Part shown: in pieces, positions 24,687-32,345 of the stretch
Layout: each line of letters opens with the position of its first letter
Position numbering within the stretch: position 1 is the first letter of the stretch
Assembly (NCBI RefSeq): GCF_002109495.1
Contig: NZ_LVJN01000007.1
Coordinates: forward strand, 1 to 32,345
Source of the DNA: Magnetofaba australis IT-1
Lineage (GTDB): Bacteria > Pseudomonadota > Magnetococcia > Magnetococcales > Magnetococcaceae
DNA length: 32,345 nt
Direction: 5' to 3'
Notes under the pieces: generated by a model
What the model was told of the DNA's origin: nothing
The model's database searches: none
The model's input: the letters and a program-made list of their open reading frames with translations, nothing else
Translations under genes and position numbers: made by a program

Positions 24687-26158
24687 GATGTGACCAGCGT
24701 AATGTCGATGTGGTTGTCAGAGGGCGTTTCACGCAGGGCGGTGACGATGCCGCTGCGACCGTTTTCCCAGCTGGGGATGTGGGGATGAGTGATGCGCACG
24801 ACATCGCCCAGATCAGCGGCCAGCGCCCCGGCTTGGGTGCGAAATGTCCACTTGTGGCGCGCGGATTGGTTCTGAGTCAGGCGGCGAGACGCTTCGGTTG
24901 ACGCATCCGCCTCGTCGGCCAACAGCGCCGGAATCTGATCGGGATCAGAAGCCAATGACCATTGCGTTTGAATGGCGGCATCAGAGGCAGAGGCGGTGCT
25001 ATACTCCTGGGAGAAAGCAGCACGGGCCTCGGCAGACACCGACCCCGCCAAGCCATCGGCGTCCTGAACCGTCCAGTGACGATGGTAGCCCAGCCGGATT
25101 CGCCATGGGGGCGCATCCAGGGGCTCATGACGCGGGATCTCGGCATGCAGGTCATCCGGGCCCAGGTCCAGCACGGGATCGCCCGGCGTTGAAAGATCCG
25201 GCATGCGACCCACGGTAAACTTGCCCAAGCGCGTAAAGCCCCACCATGCGCCGACGCTGGCAGCCACTTCCTGGATGGCATCGACCAGATTGCGACGCTG
25301 CCGAATGTAGAGCCCGAGGGGCTGCGGGCAGAGCGTGTTGAGAGCAGCGAAGGCGTCGGCATCCAAGTCTCCGGATGTCAGAGCCTCGCGCGTCACCAAC
25401 GCTTCAATGATGTCGGCAGCGGTCTGTGTAGTTGATACAGCGTCAACAGTGATCTGCCCCGCTGGTTCAGAGACCAGCGTGATGGCGCCGTTAGCCAGAT
25501 CGACGCTGTAATCTGTCACCGCCGTCAGCAAAACGCCGTTGTCGCGCACAGCATCCACCGACTGCAACGCGCCGTCGTGGAGTTGATAAACACGCACAGT
25601 GGCATCGATGAGCACCGGGCTGGTGTTATAAACTCTCCCGTAAAGGAGAGGTTTCGGGTTGTCCGTTTCTGGGCCACTGGTGAGTAGATTGGACTGCACA
25701 GGCCGATCCAGTGTCGCGCCGTGGTCATGAACCTCCAGACGCAGCGCCGCGCCAGCGTAGCTCAAGCGTCCGCCAACGCCGGTGAGCGCGGTGCGGAAAT
25801 CGGCCAGAGACCATGCGGGGTCTCCCAGTTTTAGCGATACCGGATGCCCCGCAAACGTGGCCTCTGTCAGCCAGGCGTCCATCAACCCCTCAGGGTTGGC
25901 GAACACAATGTCGCCCCAGGCGCGCGACGCCTGCCCGGAGAGACCATTCAACTGCCGGGTGATGGTCACCGGCTCGATGATCACTCCATCGTAGGTGGTG
26001 TGGGCTGGTGAATCGGATGCGTGGGAGATGTAGCCGGAGCGGGACAGTCGCAGCATTTCAATGGCGTCGTGGCGATAGGCATGGGCTTCCAGCAACAGCT
26101 CTCTTGCCGCAGCCGGATTCGCCAGCCACGCTTGGTATTCTGAATCTGAGATGGTCAT
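24683..26158 (-). CDS. phage tail-tip / baseplate hub-like protein
   Basis: 491 residues, starting on an ATG that overlaps the tape measure stop. The first 60 residues (EYQAWLANPAAARELLLEAHAY, then GYISHASDSPAHTTYDGVI) are followed by beta-rich repeats similar in style to tail-hub proteins: VSLKLGDPAWSLADFRTALTGVGG, PKPLLYGRVYN, LGLYIRQRRNLVDAIQEVAASVGAWWGF. In siphophage order the gene after the tape measure encodes the distal tail or hub, which supports this call. Activity is not predicted, and no peptidase or muralytic motif was seen. Confidence 0.65.
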   Translation of the reverse strand: MTISDSEYQAWLANPAAARELLLEAHAYRHDAIEMLRLSRSGYISHASDSPAHTTYDGVIIEPVTITRQLNGLSGQASRAWGDIVFANPEGLMDAWLTEATFAGHPVSLKLGDPAWSLADFRTALTGVGGRLSYAGAALRLEVHDHGATLDRPVQSNLLTSGPETDNPKPLLYGRVYNTSPVLIDATVRVYQLHDGALQSVDAVRDNGVLLTAVTDYSVDLANGAITLVSEPAGQITVDAVSTTQTAADIIEALVTREALTSGDLDADAFAALNTLCPQPLGLYIRQRRNLVDAIQEVAASVGAWWGFTRLGKFTVGRMPDLSTPGDPVLDLGPDDLHAEIPRHEPLDAPPWRIRLGYHRHWTVQDADGLAGSVSAEARAAFSQEYSTASASDAAIQTQWSLASDPDQIPALLADEADASTEASRRLTQNQSARHKWTFRTQAGALAADLGDVVRITHPHIPSWENGRSGIVTALRETPSDNHIDITLVTS

Positions 26159-29100
26159 GAGAGTTGCGATGCGCGCAGTTGGGAGAGAGATGCGGTTGTG
26201 GCGGATGCCGCCTGCTCTTTACCGGCAGCGATGAGCTGCTGAGTTTGGCGTTCCACCGTTTGAGTGAGAAACGCCACGTCGGCGCGCAACTCGGAGACTT
26301 CGTTGCGCAGGGCGTCGGATTCGGCGGCAGGGGTGGATTGATTGCTTGGAAGCAGCCCCGACAGATCCTGCCGCACCGAATCGAAGATGCTCTTGTAGCC
26401 CGCCCCGCTGGCGTATTGATCACGGGCCTCGGTGAGGTAGCCCTGCGCGAGATTGGGCAGTTGAGTGATGGCGTCAATATCGCCGTTGTAGGCGCGCTGC
26501 ACCACGCCATTGTATGCGGTTCGGGCCAGATCCAGCTGCTCCGCCTGGGTCAGGGTGGAGAGATTCCCCGTCTCCAGCCCCAGCAGCGTGTTATTGATTC
26601 CCTGTAGGGCGCTCTGCATTCTCACGCTCACGCCATTGGCGGTGGCCACAGCCTGCTCGGCGTACTGCTCCTCTATGGCCTGCTTTTTGGTCAGGTAGAG
26701 CTCCGTCAGCTCCAGGGTCTGTTGTTGATGCTGTTCAGCAAGAGATTGCTGCTCTGCATACCACCGCTCCAGTTCTTCCAGCGCCTGGGCCCTGGGATCG
26801 GTCATCCCCAGCAGCTCACGCCTGATCGACTCCGACCATTGCAACGCCTGCCGCTGTTGCGCGTCCAGAGAATCGAGCGCCTCTTCATCCAATGCGGGAG
26901 CGATCTGCGCATACTCCTCTTGAATGGCATGCTGTCTGGCGCGATAGAGCGCCGTCAGGTCCCCGGTCTGTTGTTGATACTGCTCCGCCTGGGCCAACTG
27001 CTCGGTATACCAGTCGTCCAACTCCTCAAACGCCAGCGCCATGGGGTCCATCACCCCAAGTAGATCCCGGCGGATTCCTTCCGCCCACTGCAACGCCGCG
27101 CGCTCTGCTGCGGTGACATCCTCCGAGGCCACTTCCGGGATGATGCGATACTGCTCTCTGAGCGCCTCCAATTGCGCGGTGTGCAGATCCGACAACGCCT
27201 GAGCGCCCATCTCCACCGCTTCAGCGGCCTTGATCTGGCCAGCTTGCTGCTCTTGCAGCTGTTTGAGCGCAAAGCCATAGGGGTCGGTCAGTTGCAGAAG
27301 CTGGTCCTCGATCTCGCTTTGCCACTGGCTGCGCATCTGCTCCTTTGCGTGCGCCTCTGCGGCGTCTACCTCTTCCAGGGCGATATTGTAGAGATCGGCG
27401 TTGGCTGCCATCTGGTCAAACTGAGAGCTAAGCGCCTGCACCGCCGCTTCGGCTTGCGTCATTGCATCGGTGGGCTCCGCCCATACGCCCTCTAAAACCG
27501 CCAACATCTGATCTCGCCCGGCGGACCACTCGGTGAGAATGCGCTCCATCTCCGTGTAGTCGCTGGCGTTGTTCAGGGCGTTCTTGAGCGCGGGGGCCGC
27601 GCCTTGAATTGTTCCGTTGGCCAGATTGCCGCCGAACAGCCCCAACATCGTCTGACCAAAGTTCTCCGCCGTCCAACCAAAGCCGGTGGCGCTATCGGAG
27701 TAGCCCTTCTCAGCGTGCCACCCCACGTGCCCCAGTTCGTGAACCGTGTAATCTTCGCCCAGGGTAAACCCGCCCTGGGTGATCAATCCCCGCAGCCCCT
27801 CACTCATGGCGATGACGGCATCTACCGGCGTATCGGCATTACGGGTGCTGGTCAGGTTGCCGATGTTGACATGGTTACTCCCAGCCCAAGGATGCTCCAT
27901 GCCATTGAAGAATACTGTAATGGCAGGCGGTGAGGGTTCGTCATCGCCAAACAGGTCGCCGATGAAGCTCCCGGCGAGCGTCCCCAGCACCATTCCCACG
28001 GGACCGCCAGCCATCCCCAGGATGGTCCCCATGGAGGAGCCGATGCCGTATCCCGCAGCGGAGCCCAATGCGCCGCCGATGCCTGCCTCCTGAGAACCAA
28101 ACACCATGGAACCCACGCCATAGCCCAATCCAGCCGCGCCCAGATAGCCCATGGCGGTGCCAGCTCCCAACATACTGGAACCCGGCGTTACCGCCGTGCC
28201 CACCTGGGTGGCGGGAAGCTCAAAGCCCAGACCAGATTGAATCGCAGCCAACTCCGAGCCCGTCACCGTCATGCCCATGGAGGGGACATAGAACTGAGGC
28301 GTCAGCGAGGCCATGCCGAGGTTGGATGCGCCGAAAGCGTTGATGGCGCCGCCAATACCGCTGGTCTGCAAACCAAAGCTGCCGCCAAAGGCGGAGAACA
28401 GGTCGCTGCCCGTGGAGGCGATATTGAACAGACTGCCCGCGCCGCCACCGCTGAGCCCCGTGATGCTGGGAGCAGACAACCCCATGGACTGCGCCACGCC
28501 GCCCAGCCCGACCGACCCCATCACTGAACCGATGACTGGCCGAATCACCATGGCCGCCGCAATCTCCGCCGCGGCGCGGATGAAGATGCGCTTCATCGCA
28601 TCCGCCACATCGTCGGCGCTGCGCAGGCTGCCATCAAACGCTGACTCAAAGGCGTCGGTCAAAACGTTCTGAATGCCCTCTGCGGCGCGCTCAAAGGGGG
28701 CGTTAAGGCTCTTCTCGTAGGCTTCGAGGGCCTTCTTGTGTTCGTCTGCTGCCTTCTTGGCGGCCTTGGCGGCTTTCTCCTCCGCCTCAGTCATCTCCTC
28801 AGTGGTGCGCGTCGCTTGCTCCTTGGCGCGGATGAGCCGCTCCAGTTCGCGCGCCTGCTCTGAGCCGAGTTGAATGCCGGTTTCCGAGAGTGTGTTGCTC
28901 AGTTCCTTCTGGATGGCCGCTTCGCGCTCAGCCTCAGCAAGGCGTCGGGTCAACTCCTCCAGGGGGATCTTGCCGTCGATTACTTGCTGATGAAGGGCGA
29001 TCTCACTCTTGAGTTCAGCGAGATACTCGCGCTCAACAGCCACCAGCTTTGCGCGCTCCAGGCGATAACGCTCATATTGACTCTCCATTGCCTGGTCGAT

Positions 29101-30441
29101 GCGCGCCCTTTCTGCATCGGTGAGCGCCTTGTCGCGCAGATCACGCAGTTTGAGCAGCGCCTCGGTGTGGCTCTCCTCCAGAAGTTGTCGTTTGGACAGG
29201 CCGGCGGAGCGGAGTTTCTCCAGATCATCCTGTAACGCGCTCTCAATGCGCGCCAACTCCCGCGCGGCGGCTTTGGCCGCTTCAGGATCGGGCAGATTGT
29301 CAGCGGGGGGCGCGCCAGCGGGTTTGTTCGAACCACTCTGCGCGCGCATCATGGCCAGCTTCGCTGACCATTGGGCCAGGATGCGCTCCTTCTCCGCCAG
29401 CTTGGCTTTCATCCCTTCCAGCGCGCCATCGCTCATGCGGTCCCGGCCAGTGAACAGATCCCGGTGAGTCTCATTGACCTGGATGATCTTCTGCAGCGCC
29501 TCCACCTCCTCTCGGTACTCCCGCACCGTGGCGGCAACCGCGCGCAGACTCAGGTTCTCGAAGTTGGTGTCACCGGTGACGATGGCTTTGAATTTCTCAT
29601 ACGCCACCCCCCCATCGCTGGCCAGATCCGCCAGCCAGGTTGAGGCATCCGAAATAGCCGGAGCCAGATCTAACAGAGCCCGGGAGAGGTTAGCATCGAG
29701 AACCTTGGCCAGGGTATCCAGCTCATTGCGCGCTTCCTCGGCGTTGCGGATCAGCTCCTCCTCCAGCACGATGCCCAGATCCCGCGCGCGCTGCATGGTC
29801 TCGCGCATGGCCTCAGAGCCGTTCTGCAGCATCTGCAGCAGCTTTACGCCTTGAGAGTCGAACAGCTTAAACGCCAAACGCACGCGGTCGGATTGGTTTT
29901 CGACACCTTTGAGCGCATCGGCGGCGTCGAGGAGAAGGTCCTCGGTATCACGGACATTGCCACCGGCATCCCTGGCCGAGATGCCCAACTCACGGAGCGC
30001 GGCTTTGGCTTCACCGGTCCCTTGGGCAGCCTCAGCGGTACGCCGAGTGAATCGCTGTAGCGCCATTTCGAGAGTTTGCTGGGAGACTCCCGCTGAGTCG
30101 GCGGCGTAGCGCAGCGCCTGGAGCGACTCCACGCCCACGCCAATCCGGTCTGCGGTTTTGCCGATGGCGTCGGCGGCGGTGATAGCGCGATTGGCCAGAG
30201 CGGTGAGCCCCCCGGCGGCGGTGAGTCCGGCGATAATGCCGGTGAGGCGAGAGATATTGGTTTGCAGGGAAGTGGCGCGGCTGGTGAGGGATTCCAGACC
30301 ACGGGAGGCGTCGTTGCTGGAGGCGCGGATGCGCTGAAAAGAGCGCTCGCCGCTGGCGCCGATGTCGGCCAGTTCGGCTTTGACCTTACCGCCCTGCTCA
30401 ACGGACAGGCGGATGCTGTAGCTGTGCTGGGTGCGGGTCAT
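26155..30441 (-). CDS. phage tail tape measure protein
   Basis: About 1428 residues from the ATG at 30441 (a GTG at 30450 is also in frame). It sets tail length and is packed in the tail lumen. Layout: an N-terminal TMP-type region (SGERSFQRIRASSNDASRGLESL, ALANRAITAADAIGKTADRIGVGVESLQ), a long charged coiled coil (about 330-600), a Gly/Ala-rich hydrophobic segment (about 640-850) that may act in the membrane during DNA entry, an HELGH motif (about 901-905), and a Gln/Glu-rich C-terminal part with three repeats of about 80 residues. At about 0.15 nm per residue this would give a tail of some 210 nm (inference). It is the first gene after the frameshifting chaperone, as expected. Confidence 0.93.
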   Translation of the reverse strand: MTRTQHSYSIRLSVEQGGKVKAELADIGASGERSFQRIRASSNDASRGLESLTSRATSLQTNISRLTGIIAGLTAAGGLTALANRAITAADAIGKTADRIGVGVESLQALRYAADSAGVSQQTLEMALQRFTRRTAEAAQGTGEAKAALRELGISARDAGGNVRDTEDLLLDAADALKGVENQSDRVRLAFKLFDSQGVKLLQMLQNGSEAMRETMQRARDLGIVLEEELIRNAEEARNELDTLAKVLDANLSRALLDLAPAISDASTWLADLASDGGVAYEKFKAIVTGDTNFENLSLRAVAATVREYREEVEALQKIIQVNETHRDLFTGRDRMSDGALEGMKAKLAEKERILAQWSAKLAMMRAQSGSNKPAGAPPADNLPDPEAAKAAARELARIESALQDDLEKLRSAGLSKRQLLEESHTEALLKLRDLRDKALTDAERARIDQAMESQYERYRLERAKLVAVEREYLAELKSEIALHQQVIDGKIPLEELTRRLAEAEREAAIQKELSNTLSETGIQLGSEQARELERLIRAKEQATRTTEEMTEAEEKAAKAAKKAADEHKKALEAYEKSLNAPFERAAEGIQNVLTDAFESAFDGSLRSADDVADAMKRIFIRAAAEIAAAMVIRPVIGSVMGSVGLGGVAQSMGLSAPSITGLSGGGAGSLFNIASTGSDLFSAFGGSFGLQTSGIGGAINAFGASNLGMASLTPQFYVPSMGMTVTGSELAAIQSGLGFELPATQVGTAVTPGSSMLGAGTAMGYLGAAGLGYGVGSMVFGSQEAGIGGALGSAAGYGIGSSMGTILGMAGGPVGMVLGTLAGSFIGDLFGDDEPSPPAITVFFNGMEHPWAGSNHVNIGNLTSTRNADTPVDAVIAMSEGLRGLITQGGFTLGEDYTVHELGHVGWHAEKGYSDSATGFGWTAENFGQTMLGLFGGNLANGTIQGAAPALKNALNNASDYTEMERILTEWSAGRDQMLAVLEGVWAEPTDAMTQAEAAVQALSSQFDQMAANADLYNIALEEVDAAEAHAKEQMRSQWQSEIEDQLLQLTDPYGFALKQLQEQQAGQIKAAEAVEMGAQALSDLHTAQLEALREQYRIIPEVASEDVTAAERAALQWAEGIRRDLLGVMDPMALAFEELDDWYTEQLAQAEQYQQQTGDLTALYRARQHAIQEEYAQIAPALDEEALDSLDAQQRQALQWSESIRRELLGMTDPRAQALEELERWYAEQQSLAEQHQQQTLELTELYLTKKQAIEEQYAEQAVATANGVSVRMQSALQGINNTLLGLETGNLSTLTQAEQLDLARTAYNGVVQRAYNGDIDAITQLPNLAQGYLTEARDQYASGAGYKSIFDSVRQDLSGLLPSNQSTPAAESDALRNEVSELRADVAFLTQTVERQTQQLIAAGKEQAASATTASLSQLRASQLS
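26660..27340 (-). repeat. three degenerate ~80-aa repeats in the tape measure protein
   Basis: Three units share the core (L/R)-x-Q-W-x-E/S-x-I-x-(R/D)-x-L-L-x-x-x-D-P and a following Q-rich coiled coil. The Trp codons lie at about 27322-27324, 27085-27087 and 26836-26838, so the unit lengths are 79 and 83 residues. The last two copies are most alike (WAEGIRRDLLGVMDP and WSESIRRELLGMTDP). They look like internal duplication in the tail-length ruler. Confidence 0.75.
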
Positions 30442-30534
30442 GGCTTTCACTTGACATTAGAGAATCATAATATTTATATTTACTGCTGCGAGGTCATTTG
30501 AGGAATCATCTCCTTGGGCCACCAATATCAGTAT

Positions 30535-31265
30535 TCATTGGGCGGCCTCTTTTTTGTTGCTGCGCATGACCTCAAGCATCCCTATCTCCGCCCAGGGCAG
30601 CAACTCCGCCGCCGTAGCCCTTTCCATCCCCATGGCATCCGCCATCTGCAGCGCCACGCTCATATCGAGCCCAAGAACTTGTCCCGATGGCGCAACACGG
30701 AGCTGACTCTGACACGCCAGGACAACCTCAAACACCTGCTGCTCCTCGATGCTGCGCGGCGCATGCTCCCGGCTGGGACAAAGTTTACCGTTCAGTCCGG
30801 GCTGGCCTCGGGCGCAGAGCTCGCCGCGATCAACACACTCTCGGCAGTACCCTGGCCCTCCGCCGGGCTGGAAATGCCAGCGGCAGAGGGCGCGGATCCG
30901 TTTTTTGCGGCGTTGAGCATCACTTGGTGGAAGGTGAACAGCTGATAGAACCGCTCGCCCATGGGATAGCGGTCCATCAGCGCCATGACATTCTGGCGAT
31001 TGAGCGGCGCTTCACCGCCATTGTCATTACCGACGCCGCTCCACGCGGTGATGTGATTGGTCGCCAGTTCTTGGATCAGATAGGCGTGGAATAGCCCCTC
31101 GCGCTGCTCGCCTTCCTCGGCTTCGGGATACTCCCGCTCCAAACGTCGGCGTGCGGCGGTCTGACACAGCGACATGGCGGCGGTGGTGAGGGGTTTGACC
31201 GTCACCGTCACGCCGTAGGGCAGGTCCAAATCAAACGGCTCTTTGGGCTGAGAAAGGCTAATCAC
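30535..31265 (-). CDS. tail assembly chaperone, -1 frameshift fusion product
   Basis: Reading starts at the GTG at 31265. The first 122 codons are in the zero frame. Slippage at the A AAA AAC heptamer (30906 to 30900) then moves into the -1 frame, which stays open for another 121 codons to the TGA at 30535-30537, giving a product of about 243 residues. The added part begins KRIRALCRWHFQPGGG, is rich in cysteine, and ends in a helical segment (SVALQMADAMGMERATAAELL, PWAEIGMLEVMRS). This mirrors lambda gpG-GT: the short form and the minor fusion coat the tape measure during tail assembly, and the extension binds tail tube subunits. The downstream frame also has a GTG at 30735, but no ribosome-binding signal supports it. 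Confidence 0.8.
30792..31265 (-). CDS. tail assembly chaperone, short form (gpG-like)
   Basis: 157 residues in the unshifted frame, ending at the TGA at 30792-30794. The start GTG at 31265 overlaps the tail tube stop (GTGA). The N-terminal part (PFDLDLPYGVTVTVKPLTTAAM) and central helices (RLEREYPEAEEGEQREGLFHAYLIQELATNHI, YPMGERFYQLFTFHQVMLNAAKN) match the size and shape of the tail chaperones encoded between tube and tape measure. The low-complexity tail (SAPSAAGISSPAEG...) lies after the slippery site and would be replaced in the fusion. It should be the major product. Confidence 0.8.
   Translation of the reverse strand: MISLSQPKEPFDLDLPYGVTVTVKPLTTAAMSLCQTAARRRLEREYPEAEEGEQREGLFHAYLIQELATNHITAWSGVGNDNGGEAPLNRQNVMALMDRYPMGERFYQLFTFHQVMLNAAKNGSAPSAAGISSPAEGQGTAESVLIAASSAPEASPD
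30900..30906 (-). promoter_or_regulatory. -1 ribosomal frameshift site A AAA AAC
   Basis: On the minus strand the zero-frame codons read GCA-AAA-AAC, which places the slippery heptamer A-AAA-AAC exactly in X-XXY-YYZ register. After slippage the next codon is CGG in the -1 frame, and no stop occurs for 121 codons. The site lies between the tail tube and tape measure genes, where such shifts are conserved in long-tailed phages. Confidence 0.85.
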
Positions 31266-32209
31266 AGGTACACGCTCCCATCTTCGTCGTTGGTGAGGGT
31301 CACGGTGAGCATGCGCCCCGCCGTGGCGTTCTTGGCCCCCTGAAAGTCAAAGCTCGCCTGCACCCCGCCGGGACCATCCACGGTGAGCTTGGGTTTGGGC
31401 AGATAGACCTCGTGGCAGTCGAACACCACGCTGTTGTCGGCGTCGATGGTGTAGGCGAACTGTAGATCCACCGGCGTACCGTTGGATGCCAGATCAACAA
31501 GCGTGGTGTCAGCAAAGCGCACATCGATCTTGCCGGTGAGCGCGGCGATGGTGGGATCGGCGCCATCGATGAGTCCGTCATTGCGGATGGTCTCGATCTT
31601 CTCCAGATTGTTGGAGTAGGTCAGCGAACCCGCCGTGAGATTGGCGATGAGCGTGCCGCTGCGTTTGATGCTGCCCTGAAACTGGCTGATGCGATTGAAG
31701 GTGAGCGTAGTAGGCGTGCCGCCTTGGGATGTCCCGTTGCGGGTTTCGCCCTGGGCGATGACGCCCAACGTGGCCGCCGCCGCGCCGGAGCGCTGAAACT
31801 CCAGGGCCAGGGTGTTGGCCTTTACGCCTTGGTGCATGAAGAAGGAGGACGCCTGGGAGAGCCCCACCTCCACGCTGTAGCTGGGGATGGATGCGCCTCC
31901 TGAGTGGAACTCATGACTGTAGGGCCCCACTCCGGTCGTCACTGGATTGCCCAGCAGCGCCGTCAGCCACAGGCCGAGATAGCGCACATCCATGGGCACG
32001 ACGATGTCGCCTTCGTCGTTGATGACATCCTGGAGCGGCGACAGGGGGTCGCGTCCCTGACCCAGCACTGGATCGACAATCAGCCCCTGCTCGCTACTCA
32101 GGGTGCAGCGGTTGAAGGGCATCTGGATGTAGTCGCCCGTGGGGATGGAGCCGTAGCTGCCCTCCCGTTTAAGCAATAGGGTAGCGTTCGAGCCATAGCT
32201 GCGGGCCAT
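31262..32209 (-). CDS. phage tail tube protein
   Basis: 315 residues, ATG at 32209 with GAGAGGA seven bases upstream. The N-terminus (MARSYGSNATLLLKREGSYGSIP), the LGQGRDPLSPLQDV segment, the EGDIVVPMDVRYLGLWLTALLGNP stretch and the beta-rich remainder are typical of the Phage_tube_2 group of tail tube proteins, which stack as hexameric rings to form the tail lumen. Its place before the chaperone and tape measure genes supports the call. The gene ends in a four-base overlap with the chaperone start. Confidence 0.8.
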   Translation of the reverse strand: MARSYGSNATLLLKREGSYGSIPTGDYIQMPFNRCTLSSEQGLIVDPVLGQGRDPLSPLQDVINDEGDIVVPMDVRYLGLWLTALLGNPVTTGVGPYSHEFHSGGASIPSYSVEVGLSQASSFFMHQGVKANTLALEFQRSGAAAATLGVIAQGETRNGTSQGGTPTTLTFNRISQFQGSIKRSGTLIANLTAGSLTYSNNLEKIETIRNDGLIDGADPTIAALTGKIDVRFADTTLVDLASNGTPVDLQFAYTIDADNSVVFDCHEVYLPKPKLTVDGPGGVQASFDFQGAKNATAGRMLTVTLTNDEDGSVYL

Positions 32210-32239
32210 GTCGAATCCTCTCGTCTATCGGGTTGTTAT

Positions 32240-32345
32240 TCAGGAAATTGGAGAAGATGTCTCGTAGTCGAGGGTCAGTTCGATGATGCCGCCCAGGAGA
32301 GGCGCGGCTCCCTCTTCGTGTTCCAACTGGATGGCCGGGCGGCCA
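32240..32345 (-). CDS. C-terminal end of a phage morphogenesis protein, partial
   Basis: An open frame enters from the right edge and ends at the TGA at 32240-32242. Its last 34 residues include GRPAIQLEHEEGAAPLLGG and LTLDYETSSPIS. It sits 30 bases before the tail tube gene, where head-tail joining or tail terminator genes usually lie. Too little is present for a family call. Confidence 0.5.
   Translation of the reverse strand, partial: GRPAIQLEHEEGAAPLLGGIIELTLDYETSSPIS

Noticed and set aside
30735-30735. Independent start (GTG) for the downstream tail chaperone frame
   Set aside because: No ribosome-binding element precedes it, and the -1 frame is open all the way back to the slippery heptamer, so the fusion is the better explanation.
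30514-30945. Plus-strand open frame of 143 codons over the tail chaperone region
   Set aside because: The minus strand carries the chaperone with a frameshift site that explains this region fully; the plus-strand frame is antisense.
1-32345. tRNA or rRNA genes
   Set aside because: No cloverleaf-like or rRNA-like sequence was recognised on either strand by eye; a covariance-model scan would be the decisive check.

Overview
The window looks like a chromosomal segment of a moderately GC-rich member of the Pseudomonadota. The genes trxC and arfB, a proteobacterial-type defence island and a tailed-phage tail module all point that way. Nothing in the sequence fixes the genus. It reads as three blocks: a left flank with housekeeping genes and insertion sequences (1 to about 3470), a defence island (about 3475 to 22021), and the tail module of a prophage on the minus strand (22140 to the right edge).

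Left flank. A truncated IS3-type OrfA runs off the left edge. A small CxxC/CxxC protein follows, then about 670 bases without a convincing gene that hold a cluster of short inverted repeats and a bidirectional terminator. On the minus strand come a small unknown gene, trxC (zinc-ribbon thioredoxin 2) and arfB (ribosome-rescue hydrolase). Just upstream of arfB is the 3' tail of a gene that appears cut by a compact IS200-like element. That element is bounded by repeated CGGCTAAAGCCG hairpins.

Defence island. A divergent regulatory region at about 6446-6555 carries a good sigma70-like promoter (TTGACG, 18 nt, TATGAT). To its right runs a tightly packed plus-strand operon: WYL regulator, brxF, brxC, an AlbA_2/HATPase protein, pglXI, brxHII, pglZ, brxA. 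Without the AlbA_2 gene this is the published gene order of type III BREX (bacteriophage exclusion). BrxC and BrxF are P-loop ATPases, PglXI is the DNA methylase that marks self, BrxHII is a SNF2-like helicase, PglZ is an alkaline-phosphatase-fold protein, and BrxA is a small accessory protein. The AlbA_2 gene sits between brxC and pglXI, is clearly lower in GC over its first two thirds, and has a 12-residue tandem repeat in a linker. To the left of the promoter runs a two-gene minus-strand operon: a SWIM zinc-finger/helical-repeat protein and a translationally coupled unknown protein. These two and the AlbA_2 protein are the best candidates for undescribed accessory parts of the island.

Prophage. 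From right to left in transcription order: the C-terminal end of an upstream morphogenesis protein, a tail tube protein, a tail assembly chaperone with a textbook -1 slippery heptamer (A AAA AAC) opening a 121-residue extension, a tape measure protein of about 1428 residues, two tail-tip proteins, and a tail fibre/spike-like protein with a C-terminal Peptidase_G2 self-cleaving domain. Several of these genes overlap by four bases. The tail module and the BREX operon converge with only about 118 bases between them. This leaves open whether the BREX island is phage cargo or simply the prophage's neighbour.
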